A DNA stretch of 40,929 nucleotides from assembly GCF_000236565.1 (NCBI RefSeq), contig NZ_AHAM01000162.1, forward strand, positions 1 to 40,929, given 5' to 3'. Under the pieces are notes generated by a model. The model worked only from the letters and a program-made list of their open reading frames with translations. It searched no databases and had not been told where the DNA came from. The position numbers were made by a program, and so were the translations under genes. The stretch comes from Mesorhizobium alhagi CCNWXJ12-2. Its GTDB lineage: Bacteria > Pseudomonadota > Alphaproteobacteria > Rhizobiales > Rhizobiaceae. Below are positions 1-6,912 of the stretch, piece by piece. Position 1 is the first letter of the stretch, and every line of letters starts with the position of its first letter.

Positions 1-1
1 C

Positions 2-679
2 GGCTATCTGGCGATGGGCGGGCAGATCGTCGACGCCACGATCGTGGCGGCGCCGAAGCAGCGCAATTCCGATGCTGAAAAGGCCGACATCAAGGCGGGC
101 AAGGTGCCGGAGGCATGGAAGAACAAACCAGACAAACTGCGACAGAAGGACAGCGACGCGCGCTGGACGGTGAAGTTCTCGAAGGCCAAGGCCGATGAGG
201 AGGGAAAGACGAAGCAGCGCGATATTGCCGTTCCCGCCTTCGGCTACAAAAACCATGCCTCAATCGATCGCCGGCACGGCTTCATCCGCGGCTGGAACGT
301 CACCGGCGCCTCGGCCTATGACGGGGCGCAGCTGTGCAACGTGCTGGACAAGACCAACACCGGCTCGACGGTGTGGGCCGACACCGCCTATCGCTCGAAG
401 AAGAACGAGGCGTGGCTGGAGAAGAACGGCTACCGTTCCGACATCCACCACAAGAAGCCGAAGGGTCGGCCGATGAGCGATGCGACATCCCGGGCCAATG
501 GCCGGCGCTCAAAAATCCGCGCTTTCGTTGAGCATGTCTTCGCGCACCAGAAATCCCGCATGGGACTGTTCGTGCGCACGATCGGCATTGCCCGCGCACG
601 CACCAAGATCGGCATGGCCAATCTCGCCTACAATCTCACCCGCTTTGTCTGGCACCAGGGGCGAACTGCGCCCGCATGA
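2..679 (+). CDS. IS5-family transposase, C-terminal part (5' truncated by window edge)
   Basis: The reading frame is open at the left edge, so only the C-terminal ~226 residues are visible; the first in-frame ATG at 14 is internal. The protein is a DDE transposase that would cut and rejoin the ends of its insertion sequence. All three acidic positions of the IS5 catalytic core are recognisable: the first Asp in GGQIVDATIV, the second in WADTAYRS, and the Glu in VEHVFAHQK, with the Arg/Lys positions typical of the family. No frameshift or stop is seen, so the visible part looks intact. I could not identify terminal inverted repeats after the stop. It sits at the left of an accessory region that ends at tRNA-Arg, which fits a mobile or recently acquired segment. 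Family assignment is confident; the exact IS is not known. Confidence 0.9.
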   Translation, partial: GYLAMGGQIVDATIVAAPKQRNSDAEKADIKAGKVPEAWKNKPDKLRQKDSDARWTVKFSKAKADEEGKTKQRDIAVPAFGYKNHASIDRRHGFIRGWNVTGASAYDGAQLCNVLDKTNTGSTVWADTAYRSKKNEAWLEKNGYRSDIHHKKPKGRPMSDATSRANGRRSKIRAFVEHVFAHQKSRMGLFVRTIGIARARTKIGMANLAYNLTRFVWHQGRTAPA

Positions 680-870
680 AGGCGACAGCCGCGGAAACCG
701 CCGCCGCAAGGCCGAAACCACCAATCAATCGGGCCCAAAGGGCCGGGCTGCTGGTATCGAGCAGCCGGCTTCAACGGTTCGCACCCATTCTTTGGCCCTT
801 GGCGCCAGGAAACGGCGGTAGTTCGAGCTGTCCAGATGGACAGGGACGAACTGTCGCTGGCCAGCCAAGT
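680..870. repeat. Intergenic stretch with two inverted repeats
   Basis: Between the transposase stop and the convergent beta-flower gene lie two stem-loops. One has arms GCCGG-GCTGCT and AGCAGCCGGC at about 742-769. The other is a nested palindrome at 821-851 with an outer arm GTTCG/CGAAC and an inner TGTCCA-GA-TGGACA. Neither is followed by a T-tract, so they are not obvious intrinsic terminators. They could mark the insertion-sequence end or the 3' end of the minus-strand transcript. Which of these is true cannot be told from the sequence alone. Confidence 0.4.
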
Positions 871-1212
871 TCATTTATCGAGGAGCTTATGAAAGACATC
901 TGGGTACCCACTGTAGCCCCGGTTACCGCGATTGCCCGGGTTTCCGGGATTGCCAGCGTTGCCAGGATTCCCCGGGTTTCCGATATTCCCAAATTTTCCG
1001 AGATGCTTGTTGAGCACCATGTCGCCTTCAAGTTCACCCACGTAGCTGCCGGAAAGTCTGTGGACATGAGTTCCCTTGATTTGACCTACGGCATTCCCAT
1101 GCATGTCGTAGATAAAGCGCCCTCGGCGAAAGCCTACGGCGTTACCTGCTTGCTCATATAAATAATCGGTCATAGCGCTTGTGATCCTACCTTGAATTGT
1201 ACCACGCAGCAT
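871..1212 (-). CDS. Small protein: 4-fold beta-flower-like domain plus collagen-like Gly-X-Y tail
   Basis: This is a 113-residue protein of unknown function. Residues ~16-71 show short repeating strands (GNAVGFRRG, GNAVGQIKG, GSYVGELEG, each with an aromatic or hydrophobic partner). I associate this pattern with the small family called 4-fold beta-flower proteins. Residues 72-104 are eleven consecutive Gly-X-Y triplets, eight of them Gly-Asn-X, which is a collagen-like pattern. There is no signal peptide. The start is uncertain: Met1 at 1212 lies 12 nt after the helicase stop with only a weak TTGGA upstream, while an internal Met at residue 14 (1173) begins a more natural N-terminus. It lies on the same strand just downstream of the helicase gene, so the two are probably co-transcribed. 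Domain naming is from memory of the family; the triplet repeat is seen directly. Confidence 0.65.
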   Translation of the reverse strand: MLRGTIQGRITSAMTDYLYEQAGNAVGFRRGRFIYDMHGNAVGQIKGTHVHRLSGSYVGELEGDMVLNKHLGKFGNIGNPGNPGNAGNPGNPGNRGNRGYSGYPDVFHKLLDK

Positions 1213-1224
1213 AAGTCCAAGAAA

Positions 1225-3147
1225 TTACAATGGGGAATTGAACTGAGGCGCTGGCGCATGAGGAGCTATCTCCGCGAGAAAACGGCTTGGCTGCAAGTAC
1301 GCAATGCCGCGTCGCACGCGGACCGGAGCAATCTGACTGCTGAATGCTTCAGACGCGACCATAGTCTGTGGATAGGTAAGCGCTAGGTAGCCGGTCCGAT
1401 TGGGCAGGTCGGACTTCACCCGAGTGATGCCTACATAGAAGAGGCGCCTGTCTTCCTGCAGCTTCGCGAGCCGATCTTCGGGACTGGTTTCAGGTCCAAG
1501 TTGAGCCGGCAAGAGACCTTCTACACACCCCACAATGAAGACATATGGGGAACTCAGGCCCTTGCTCTTGTGCAGACTCATCACCCTGACTTCAGCGACT
1601 TCCAATGGCACCTCCGGCTGAGAGATCGCATCGTACAAAGCACCGAACAGGTCTGCAGGATTGTCTATGCCTTCTCGGCAAAGTGTCACCGTCTCGCTCA
1701 GCAACTCGGTTTCGGGGTTGTCTGGAAGCCATTGCTGAAGAAAATCATCAAAATCCGCGGATGCCCCGAGGACCTCCAACTCTGCTTTGATTTCCTCAAA
1801 GCGATCTACTAGTGCCCCGGTGTAGGGGATGACGAGTATCCCGTCCGATAGCGAAGTTAGGGCTTCCCACAGGGATGTACCAGTCTGCCTGACGTGTTCC
1901 AGTACACGTCGGTATGGGTTTGTGTGCCAGTTTGGATGACCGCGACCAAGGAGCCAGCGAAGTGCCACACGATCCTCGTTGTTGAGCAGCAACTTCAATA
2001 TTGCAAAGCGTTCCTGTGCTTCGACCGTGTCAAGGGCTGACTCGGCATAGTAGGACTTCGTCGGAATGCCATCGGCGCGGAGTCGGTGGAAAATCGGTGA
2101 GGCAAACGTTCGCCGCTGTGCGAGGACGATGATCTCACGCGGCGGTACGCCGGCCTCAATCAGAGAAGCGATTTTCGTGGCAACTGCAGTTGCCTCTTGT
2201 TCAGCCGTTCCGAACTGGCAAACCACGACCTCGCCGGGTCCATTGGCTGCTCGCTCGGTCATTGCTCCACCAAGCCTGCCGGCATTGCGTGCGATCAACG
2301 TGTTGGCCATCCTCACGACGGTGGTTGGGCAGCGTCTACATTCTGCGATCGCGTGCTCGTCGGTCGGATGAAGCACCGCCCAATGGCGGATGCCGTCGGG
2401 GTGCGCATGACGAAAGCTGTAGATGGATTGATCATCATCCCCAATTATGCAGATAGAACTGTTCTCTCCGAGGAACTGAAGGGAATCTTGTTCTGCACGA
2501 TTTAGGTCTTGGTATTCGTCGATAAGCAGGTGCGAATATTCGGCACGTTCTGGCGCCCCAGGATTGCCTCGAAGGTACTGAAAGAGGTGAGGAATAACCT
2601 CGTCCATAAGCATAGCTTCATGCAGTGTCAGCCATTCAACGAGTTCGTCAGCAAACGCCTGATCGGCAGGTGACCGTGCAAACCCGGGCTCTTGGGTTTG
2701 GAGACGAGCCCAAGCAGCGCCGTAGGCGCGTATCAGTCTCTTGCGGGCGTGCTTGTTGCCGTGATGATTGCCGAGGTCGGCCAGCAGGGGCTCGAGTTCG
2801 TACTCGTTGAGGGGTCGAGGTGTTCTTCCCAAGACCGCGAGCACATGATTTCGCATCAGTATGGACATCGCGAGGCTATGCAACGTGCGACCGTGTAGAC
2901 CGCCAGCGCCAGGCACCTCCAAAGACACCAGCTCTCGGTGTAGGTCCTCTGCTGCTACCCTTGTGAAAGTGACGGCTAGTATCTGCGCCGAATCGATCTG
3001 CTCAACCTCGAGTAGCCGGGCAACTCGCCTTTTCATGGCGAAGGATTTGCCGGCACCAGGGCCGGCCAGAACCCGAATACGGTTGTGTCCAGATGCAGCT
3101 ATTTCGAACGCGGGGCTGTTTTGGGGGAGATTGTCGTTCCAAGCCAT
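1225..3147 (-). CDS. UvrD/Rep-like superfamily 1 DNA helicase
   Basis: This 640-residue ATP-dependent 3'-5' helicase-like protein belongs to the UvrD/Rep/PcrA superfamily. Motifs seen in order are Walker A AGPGAGKS (28-35), motif Ia around TFTRVAAEDL (60-69), Walker B DEYQD (210-214), motif III GDDDQSIYSFRHA (from 236), motif V LHKSKGLSSPYVF (about 530) and motif VI RRLFYVGITR (about 580). All ATPase residues are present. It is shorter than housekeeping UvrD (~720 residues) and lacks an obvious nuclease domain. Its neighbours are an IS, a beta-flower gene and small secreted proteins, not repair genes, so it is likely an accessory helicase. GajB of the Gabija defence system is a UvrD-like helicase, but no GajA-like OLD nuclease lies nearby. 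No good ribosome-binding site precedes the ATG; the leader is AT-rich. Confidence 0.9.
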   Translation of the reverse strand: MAWNDNLPQNSPAFEIAASGHNRIRVLAGPGAGKSFAMKRRVARLLEVEQIDSAQILAVTFTRVAAEDLHRELVSLEVPGAGGLHGRTLHSLAMSILMRNHVLAVLGRTPRPLNEYELEPLLADLGNHHGNKHARKRLIRAYGAAWARLQTQEPGFARSPADQAFADELVEWLTLHEAMLMDEVIPHLFQYLRGNPGAPERAEYSHLLIDEYQDLNRAEQDSLQFLGENSSICIIGDDDQSIYSFRHAHPDGIRHWAVLHPTDEHAIAECRRCPTTVVRMANTLIARNAGRLGGAMTERAANGPGEVVVCQFGTAEQEATAVATKIASLIEAGVPPREIIVLAQRRTFASPIFHRLRADGIPTKSYYAESALDTVEAQERFAILKLLLNNEDRVALRWLLGRGHPNWHTNPYRRVLEHVRQTGTSLWEALTSLSDGILVIPYTGALVDRFEEIKAELEVLGASADFDDFLQQWLPDNPETELLSETVTLCREGIDNPADLFGALYDAISQPEVPLEVAEVRVMSLHKSKGLSSPYVFIVGCVEGLLPAQLGPETSPEDRLAKLQEDRRLFYVGITRVKSDLPNRTGYLALTYPQTMVASEAFSSQIAPVRVRRGIAYLQPSRFLAEIAPHAPAPQFNSPL

Positions 3148-3382
3148 AGAATATAGCTTAACTCATCTAACTTTGTTGCACCACGATCCAGCGTGCTCGA
3201 CCTTCTCACCCAACACGAGATGCGTGGTCAGCATTTCGTGACTACATGTGCCCCTCATCGTCCCACTCCTCGAAACAATCACCACATGCGGAAGAAACAT
3301 GTGCTTGCACTTATAGAGGCTTCGAAGGCGAAGGAAGCAAGGAAACTCCACTCCGTTCTTCATCCCGAAGGATTCTGGCAAT

Positions 3383-3410
3383 AAAAAAACTCCGGCTGGT
3401 TGCCGGAGCT
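3383..3410 (-). terminator. Intrinsic terminator of the small Cys-rich secreted protein gene
   Basis: On the minus strand a 7-bp stem CTCCGGC/GCCGGAG with a 5-nt loop is followed by seven T residues (A-run at 3383-3389 on the plus strand). It lies 13 nt after the stop of the gene ending at 3423, so it closes that gene and insulates the helicase transcript. Confidence 0.85.
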
Positions 3411-3422
3411 GAGTCGACTGTA

Positions 3423-3686
3423 TTATTTCTTTTTGAGGCCGGTCACTATTCTGTTCTGTTTCGTGACCTTCCAGATGCCGGTCTTCATGCACGATTTCGT
3501 GAACATAACATCGCAGCCTTTTTTCTTGCATAGTGCCAGCGTTTTCCCCGTGTAGCCGTAGGGCCCTGCACACCTCTGGTAACATGCTTTCAGTTCATCC
3601 GAGCATGACCGCTCGGCACTGTAGGCAAGCGAGGCGGGCAACAGGGAAGTTGCCAAAGCCAAATAAAGAACAGTAACTATTTTCAC
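3423..3686 (-). CDS. Small secreted cysteine-rich protein, unknown function
   Basis: This 87-residue protein has a clear N-terminal signal peptide: MKIV start, a hydrophobic stretch to about residue 20, then a likely cleavage after ...AYSA before ERSCSDE. The mature part is about 63 residues, basic, and holds six cysteines (CSDELKACYQRC, LCKKKGC, SC), enough for three disulfides in the periplasm or outside. It ends in a Lys-rich tail (GLKKK). A terminator follows directly and another secreted-protein gene lies 29 nt upstream on the same strand, so the two may share a promoter. I do not recognise the family. The region is AT-richer than the chromosomal part of the window, in keeping with accessory DNA. 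Confidence 0.7.
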   Translation of the reverse strand: MKIVTVLYLALATSLLPASLAYSAERSCSDELKACYQRCAGPYGYTGKTLALCKKKGCDVMFTKSCMKTGIWKVTKQNRIVTGLKKK

Positions 3687-3715
3687 GCCCCTACTCCTTC
3701 TTCATTTGGCGATAG

Positions 3716-4075
3716 TCACTGGCGATTAAAGCTGAGTTTGGCGACATATTTCCCTAAGCTCCAGCGTCCCGAGATATTATTTGACGAAGAGCCACTGAGC
3801 TTCAGTCGCGCCGCCTGAATGGAAATCGTCTCCCCGTCAAAGGAGCCGTTGCGCCGGTAGGTCGTTGTCCCACCGCATTCTCCTGCGGTGTATTTGATCT
3901 TGCTGCCATTGTCCGTAATTGTGAGATTTCCACACGCATTTCTTAGTCTCGGGAATTTGGCGACGTAGGTGCCGTCGCTGAGTTCGAAGGCATAGGCCGG
4001 TGACGCGACCATTGCCGCCACGGCCAATCCGGCGGTGAACGCCAGGCGACGCACCGCATGCTTAGTTTTAATCAT
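3716..4075 (-). CDS. Small secreted protein with beta-rich mature domain, unknown function
   Basis: This 119-residue protein begins with a basic n-region (KTKHAVRR), a hydrophobic stretch (LAFTAGLAVAAMVAS) and a signal-peptidase site ending AYA before FELSDG. The ~90-residue mature part is rich in Gly, Ser and Thr, with short alternating strands (GTYVAKF, NLTITDNGSKIKY, GRWSLGKYVAKLSF) and two cysteines (NACGN, GECGG) able to form one disulfide. It looks like a small beta-barrel or beta-sandwich exported protein of the kind often annotated as a hypothetical periplasmic protein in rhizobia. No catalytic motif is visible. It is probably transcribed with the Cys-rich secreted gene downstream. 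Confidence 0.7.
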   Translation of the reverse strand: MIKTKHAVRRLAFTAGLAVAAMVASPAYAFELSDGTYVAKFPRLRNACGNLTITDNGSKIKYTAGECGGTTTYRRNGSFDGETISIQAARLKLSGSSSNNISGRWSLGKYVAKLSFNRQ

Positions 4076-4170
4076 TAGTTGTATCCCCCAGTGAGTATCA
4101 ATTGCTCACTATAACCACCAACTGCATAGACCGCAAGCGCAGGTCGGCGAGCTGATCCTGCCGGTCTCTC

Positions 4171-4386
4171 CCGAACCGCCGCTCGCTCGCTACAGCGCTG
4201 TTGAGGGCGCGCTCGCGATCGGCTCTCGCTTGCGCCAAAGCTCTGGGGGACGCGACTCGCTCAAAACTCAATGCGCGAAAAGCAGGAACTGGTAAGTCTT
4301 AACCCTCGTCGGCATACAGACACCGATTAGGGCAGGAGGCGCAGAGAGCCTATAGCGAGCCTTGAAAAATCAACTAGAATGCTAAG
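4171..4386 (+). repeat. Mosaic direct repeat, copy A
   Basis: The first 64 nt (4171-4234, starting CCGAACCGCCGC and ending TCTCGCTTGCG) are identical to 5852-5915. The last part (about 4320-4386, with GCAGAGAGCCTATAGCGAGC) matches 6001-6067 in the same orientation, with scattered changes. The core between them (about 4233-4310, with CTCTGGGGGACGCGACTCGC) matches the core of copy B only as its reverse complement. The two copies are thus direct repeats with oppositely oriented centres, 1681 bp apart. Confidence 0.9.
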
Positions 4387-4477
4387 TTGTCGAAATTATT
4401 GAACATTATCGTCCAACTTCTCGAGAAATCGACGCGTAGAGAAGCATCTACAGACACTCATTAGCTATCGAAGTCGG

Positions 4478-4502
4478 GACAACGACAACGACAACGACAA
4501 CG
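4478..4502. repeat. Tandem hexanucleotide repeat (GACAAC)x4
   Basis: Four perfect GACAAC units are followed by a partial unit. The array lies in a non-coding region between the mosaic repeat and the unknown gene at 4723. No function is evident; such arrays can slip in length. Confidence 0.85.
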
Positions 4503-4722
4503 AGGCTGACGAGCACGACGACACACCCGGCGTCAGTGGAACCTCAAACATCAGCAGCCGCACGATTTGGCGGCAGCGTGATCAATGATAGTCGCTCCGT
4601 ATGAGCAGGATACCCGACTTCCAAAGGAGCATCGGCACGCGGACGAATTATCGCGGCATCCGCATGATCTTGACTCATGACACCGTCGGGGTCACATTGT
4701 GATCCTAAGATAGGAGTCGGAG

Positions 4723-5103
4723 ATGGGTGAGGTTGAGATCAGAGAATTGCCACAGTTTGTCCAAGACGCCTGCTTGACCGGATTTCCGGAAGTTGAAATT
4801 GAGAATATCAAGAATCGCATACAAAAGAATCCTACTTTTGGTCATAACTTTCTCGGCCTAAGCCATCAAGACTTCAATATACCCTTGGCTGGCTTCTATG
4901 TCCGTTCTTGGAAAATACGTGGGTTGTCTGGTGCTTGGTTGGAGGCATGCACCTTGCATCTATATCTCGGACCAGATCAGCCAGTTTACCTCTTTAATAT
5001 GTCGTCGTGCCTTGGACATGAAGTCCCCTGGAATGAACACAAAGACATACTGTCCGCGACGGCAAGCGCCGTTTTCCGAGCGCTAACCAAGGTTGAGAGC
5101 TGA
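4723..5103 (+). CDS. Hypothetical protein, accessory region
   Basis: This 126-residue protein starts at an ATG 9 nt after a good ribosome-binding site (TAGGAG). It has no signal peptide or membrane segment. It is acidic at the N-terminus and aromatic-rich in the middle, with sequence such as FGHNFLGL, FYVRSWKIRGL and CTLHLYLGPDQPVY. This would suit a compact alpha/beta fold, with two or three cysteines. I do not recognise the family. Base composition is clearly AT-richer than the core genes to the right, and the gene lies between the two mosaic repeats together with an HTH gene. This suggests it belongs to a small cargo segment. A regulatory link to the HTH gene 190 nt downstream is possible but unproven. 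Confidence 0.6.
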   Translation: MGEVEIRELPQFVQDACLTGFPEVEIENIKNRIQKNPTFGHNFLGLSHQDFNIPLAGFYVRSWKIRGLSGAWLEACTLHLYLGPDQPVYLFNMSSCLGHEVPWNEHKDILSATASAVFRALTKVES

Positions 5104-5223
5104 TGGCAGACAGATTTTCAACGAAAATCGGCCTCCGCGCACAAGTGTCTAGTCAATTCTGGAATCTGATAGGCTTTGTGAGTCCTCAGGCTAAGAACAA
5201 TTCAAGATTTATTAGCGGTTTTT

Positions 5224-5243
5224 ACATAACATTTGTATTATGT
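5224..5243. promoter_or_regulatory. Palindromic candidate operator upstream of HTH gene
   Basis: Arms ACATAA and TTATGT are separated by 8 nt. The right arm overlaps a TATTAT (5236-5241) that could serve as a -10 box for the HTH gene, whose likely start is at 5294. This is a natural place for autorepression by the encoded DNA-binding protein. No convincing -35 box is seen. Confidence 0.45.
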
Positions 5244-5293
5244 TACTGTACCTCTCGGGCACAATTCTGAAACGCTACCGAGAGGAAATGGTT

Positions 5294-5611
5294 ATGGATA
5301 GAGTTGTAAATTCCTGTTTGCAGGTCATCGAAGATGTAAATAGGCGCCGAGGCGGCGGTCTACCTGTCTTTGATGCCAATACCATTCGTACCCTGCGATC
5401 TGAACTAGGGCTTTCCCAAAGGCAGTTTGCCGGACGGTACGGATTCGATCTACACGTGTTGAAGTCGTGGGAGGCCGGTAGACGGTCTCCAGACACGGCA
5501 AACGTGTTGCTGCTCAATCTCGTCGCTTTGGATCCGGAAGGTATGGCCAATAGAATTGGCCGGTGCCTGGGCGCTCCTATTGCCGGCGAACAGGTAGCAG
5601 AATTTGCGTGA
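5294..5611 (+). CDS. HTH (XRE/HigA-like) DNA-binding protein, orphan antitoxin-like
   Basis: The protein is about 105 residues from the preferred start. Residues 29-83 form a helix-turn-helix of the XRE/Cro type: IRTLRSELGLSQRQFAG, then FDLHVLKSWEAGRRSPD, then a third helix LLLNLVALDPEGM. This arrangement is typical of HigA/MqsA-like antitoxins and related regulators. A start at 5294 is preferred because GAGAGGA lies about 6-9 nt upstream; ATGs at 5240 and 5288 are also in frame. Toxin-antitoxin pairs of this type usually have a ~100-residue RelE/HigB-like toxin next door. The upstream gene at 4723 does not resemble one, so this looks like an orphan. A palindrome in the promoter suggests autoregulation. 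Confidence 0.8.
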   Translation: MDRVVNSCLQVIEDVNRRRGGGLPVFDANTIRTLRSELGLSQRQFAGRYGFDLHVLKSWEAGRRSPDTANVLLLNLVALDPEGMANRIGRCLGAPIAGEQVAEFA

Positions 5612-5628
5612 AGTGCTTTGGGTGCTCA

Positions 5629-5656
5629 AAAGGCCTCGCTTACGCGAGGCCTTTTT
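5629..5656 (+). terminator. Intrinsic terminator after HTH gene
   Basis: A 9-bp perfect stem AGGCCTCGC/GCGAGGCCT with a 4-nt TTAC loop is followed by a run of T residues. It begins about 20 nt after the HTH stop codon and clearly ends that transcript. Confidence 0.92.
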
Positions 5657-5851
5657 CTATGGTTCTGCATCCGTCTAGGATGTCCGACTTTCCAGAATCG
5701 CAAGTGTGTCCCTCATCGTCCCGCTTCCGTTCTGCATCCCGACAATGAACACCGATGATGACCGTGCACGAGCTTCACAACGACACAGCTTTCAAAGCCG
5801 GCTAGATTCGTAATTGAGTCAGAACCTGGCTACCGGAAACGCAGGTAACCA

Positions 5852-6067
5852 CCGAACCGCCGCTCGCTCGCTACAGCGCTGTTGAGGGCGCGCTCGCGAT
5901 CGGCTCTCGCTTGCGGGTGATGAGGGTTAACGAGCCAGTTCCTGCTTTTCGCGCTTTGAGTTTGAGCGAGTCGCGTCCCCCAGAGCTTTGGCGCCTAAGA
6001 ACACCAATTAGCGCAGGCGTCGCAGAGAGCCTATAGCGAGCCTTGACGAATCAGCAGAAACGCTAAG
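5852..6067 (+). repeat. Mosaic direct repeat, copy B, abutting tRNA-Arg
   Basis: This is the partner of copy A. Its first 64 nt are identical to 4171-4234 and its right third matches 4320-4386. Its core (about 5915-5994, with GAGCGAGTCGCGTCCCCCAG) is the reverse complement of the copy A core. It ends 13 nt from the 3' CCA of tRNA-Arg. The gap from 5657 to 5851 before it has no gene that I can support. Confidence 0.9.
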
Positions 6068-6080
6068 CCCTTGAAAATGT

Positions 6081-6157
6081 TGGCGATCCCGACAGGATTC
6101 GAACCTGTGACCATCGGCTTAGAAGGCCGGTGCTCTATCCAGCTGAGCTACGGGACC
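6081..6157 (-). tRNA. tRNA-Arg (anticodon TCT)
   Basis: This is a 77-nt cloverleaf on the minus strand. The acceptor stem GGTCCCG pairs with CGGGATC (one G-U), there is an encoded CCA, a GTTCGAATC T-loop, and anticodon loop CTTCTAA. It decodes AGA, with AGG by wobble. Its 3' end faces the accessory region to the left, the usual geometry for tyrosine-recombinase integration at a tRNA 3' end. Confidence 0.96.
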
Positions 6158-6209
6158 GCGTGCCGCCCTTGCGGCCGGCGTCCTCGGCGCCTGGCGCGAG
6201 AATTCGCGC

Positions 6210-6515
6210 TCAATGCGTCCAGGGGATCTTGCGGTCATAGCGGAAATTCTCCGCATAGGAAATCTGCCGGCGCTTGGCTTCCTTCGGCTCCTGCACCCGG
6301 AAGTCGATCCCGTGCTTCTGCGCATAGGCGACGGCCTCTTCCTTCGAATTGAAGGTGAGGCGGATCTGGCTCTTCATGTCGCCGGATGACGTGTAGCCCA
6401 TCAGCGGGTCGATCTTGCGCGGCTCTTCGGCGTCGAATTCGAGAACCCAGAAGCCGGTCTTGGCCTTCCCCGACTGCATCGCGGTCTTGGCGGGGCTGAA
6501 AATGCGCGCGGACAT
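6210..6515 (-). CDS. ETC complex I subunit, NDUFS4-like accessory subunit
   Basis: This 101-residue protein starts MSARIFSPAK; a longer frame to 6587 runs into tRNA-Pro and is rejected. It matches the ETC complex I subunit family (the bacterial counterpart of the 18-kDa NDUFS4 subunit). Visible marks are the N-terminal RIFSPAKTAMQSG, the W/F-rich strand TGFWVLEFD, the conserved PLMGYTSSGD with QIRLTF, the KEEAVAYAQKHG helix, and a basic C-terminus ending in NFRYDRKIPWTH. It acts as a peripheral matrix-side (cytoplasmic here) subunit stabilising the NADH dehydrogenase module. It sits between two tRNA genes on the same strand. The main nuo operon is not in this window. Confidence in the family is high. 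Confidence 0.9.
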   Translation of the reverse strand: MSARIFSPAKTAMQSGKAKTGFWVLEFDAEEPRKIDPLMGYTSSGDMKSQIRLTFNSKEEAVAYAQKHGIDFRVQEPKEAKRRQISYAENFRYDRKIPWTH

Positions 6516-6543
6516 CAATGCCTCATCATCCGGTTCGAGTCGC

Positions 6544-6620
<77 letters not shown>

Positions 6621-6655
6621 TGCCGACGTTCGGCGCTGAATTCCCTAGAGTTTCC

Positions 6656-6682
6656 GCTGTTCTGGCGCAAGGCCAGAACAGC
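6656..6682. repeat. Perfect 11-bp inverted repeat upstream of tRNA-Pro
   Basis: Arms GCTGTTCTGGC and GCCAGAACAGC flank a 5-nt loop. There is no T-tract on either side, so an intrinsic terminator is doubtful. It lies in the 292-nt gap between tRNA-Pro and the GH43 gene and may be an extragenic palindrome or an operator. Nothing else is evident in that gap. Confidence 0.6.
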
Positions 6683-6912
6683 GTGTCCGCGCCAAAAATA
6701 GGGAAAAATCGTCTCGATCGATACGGATTGGCCCGAAATCCGCATGGCAGCCCCACCGGCGCCAAAACATTTGTTCTCGGATTTGACTAGCGATTCGCGA
6801 TGGAATTCGCCCGGAAGAAATCATTCCGGGGCGATGAAGCCATCGAGGTCTTTGCGGCGACGGACCGACGCGTTAGTAAGAGCTTCGGCCCGCAATCAAC
6901 AGGCGACACCGA

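Larger units (their letters stand above)
4076..4722. other. 647-nt gene-free stretch carrying a mosaic repeat and a short tandem repeat
   Basis: I see no credible coding frame here. The stretch holds repeat copy A (4171-4386), a short tandem array (4478-4502) and otherwise unremarkable AT-richer sequence. A GATAGGAG ribosome-binding site for the next plus-strand gene lies at its right end. Confidence 0.6.

Noticed and set aside
1225..3147. Assignment of the helicase to a Gabija system
   Set aside because: No OLD/TOPRIM nuclease (GajA) is adjacent, and the helicase is longer than typical GajB.
5563..5748. Short plus-strand frame overlapping the HTH gene's end and terminator
   Set aside because: It crosses a strong intrinsic terminator and shows no protein-like composition.
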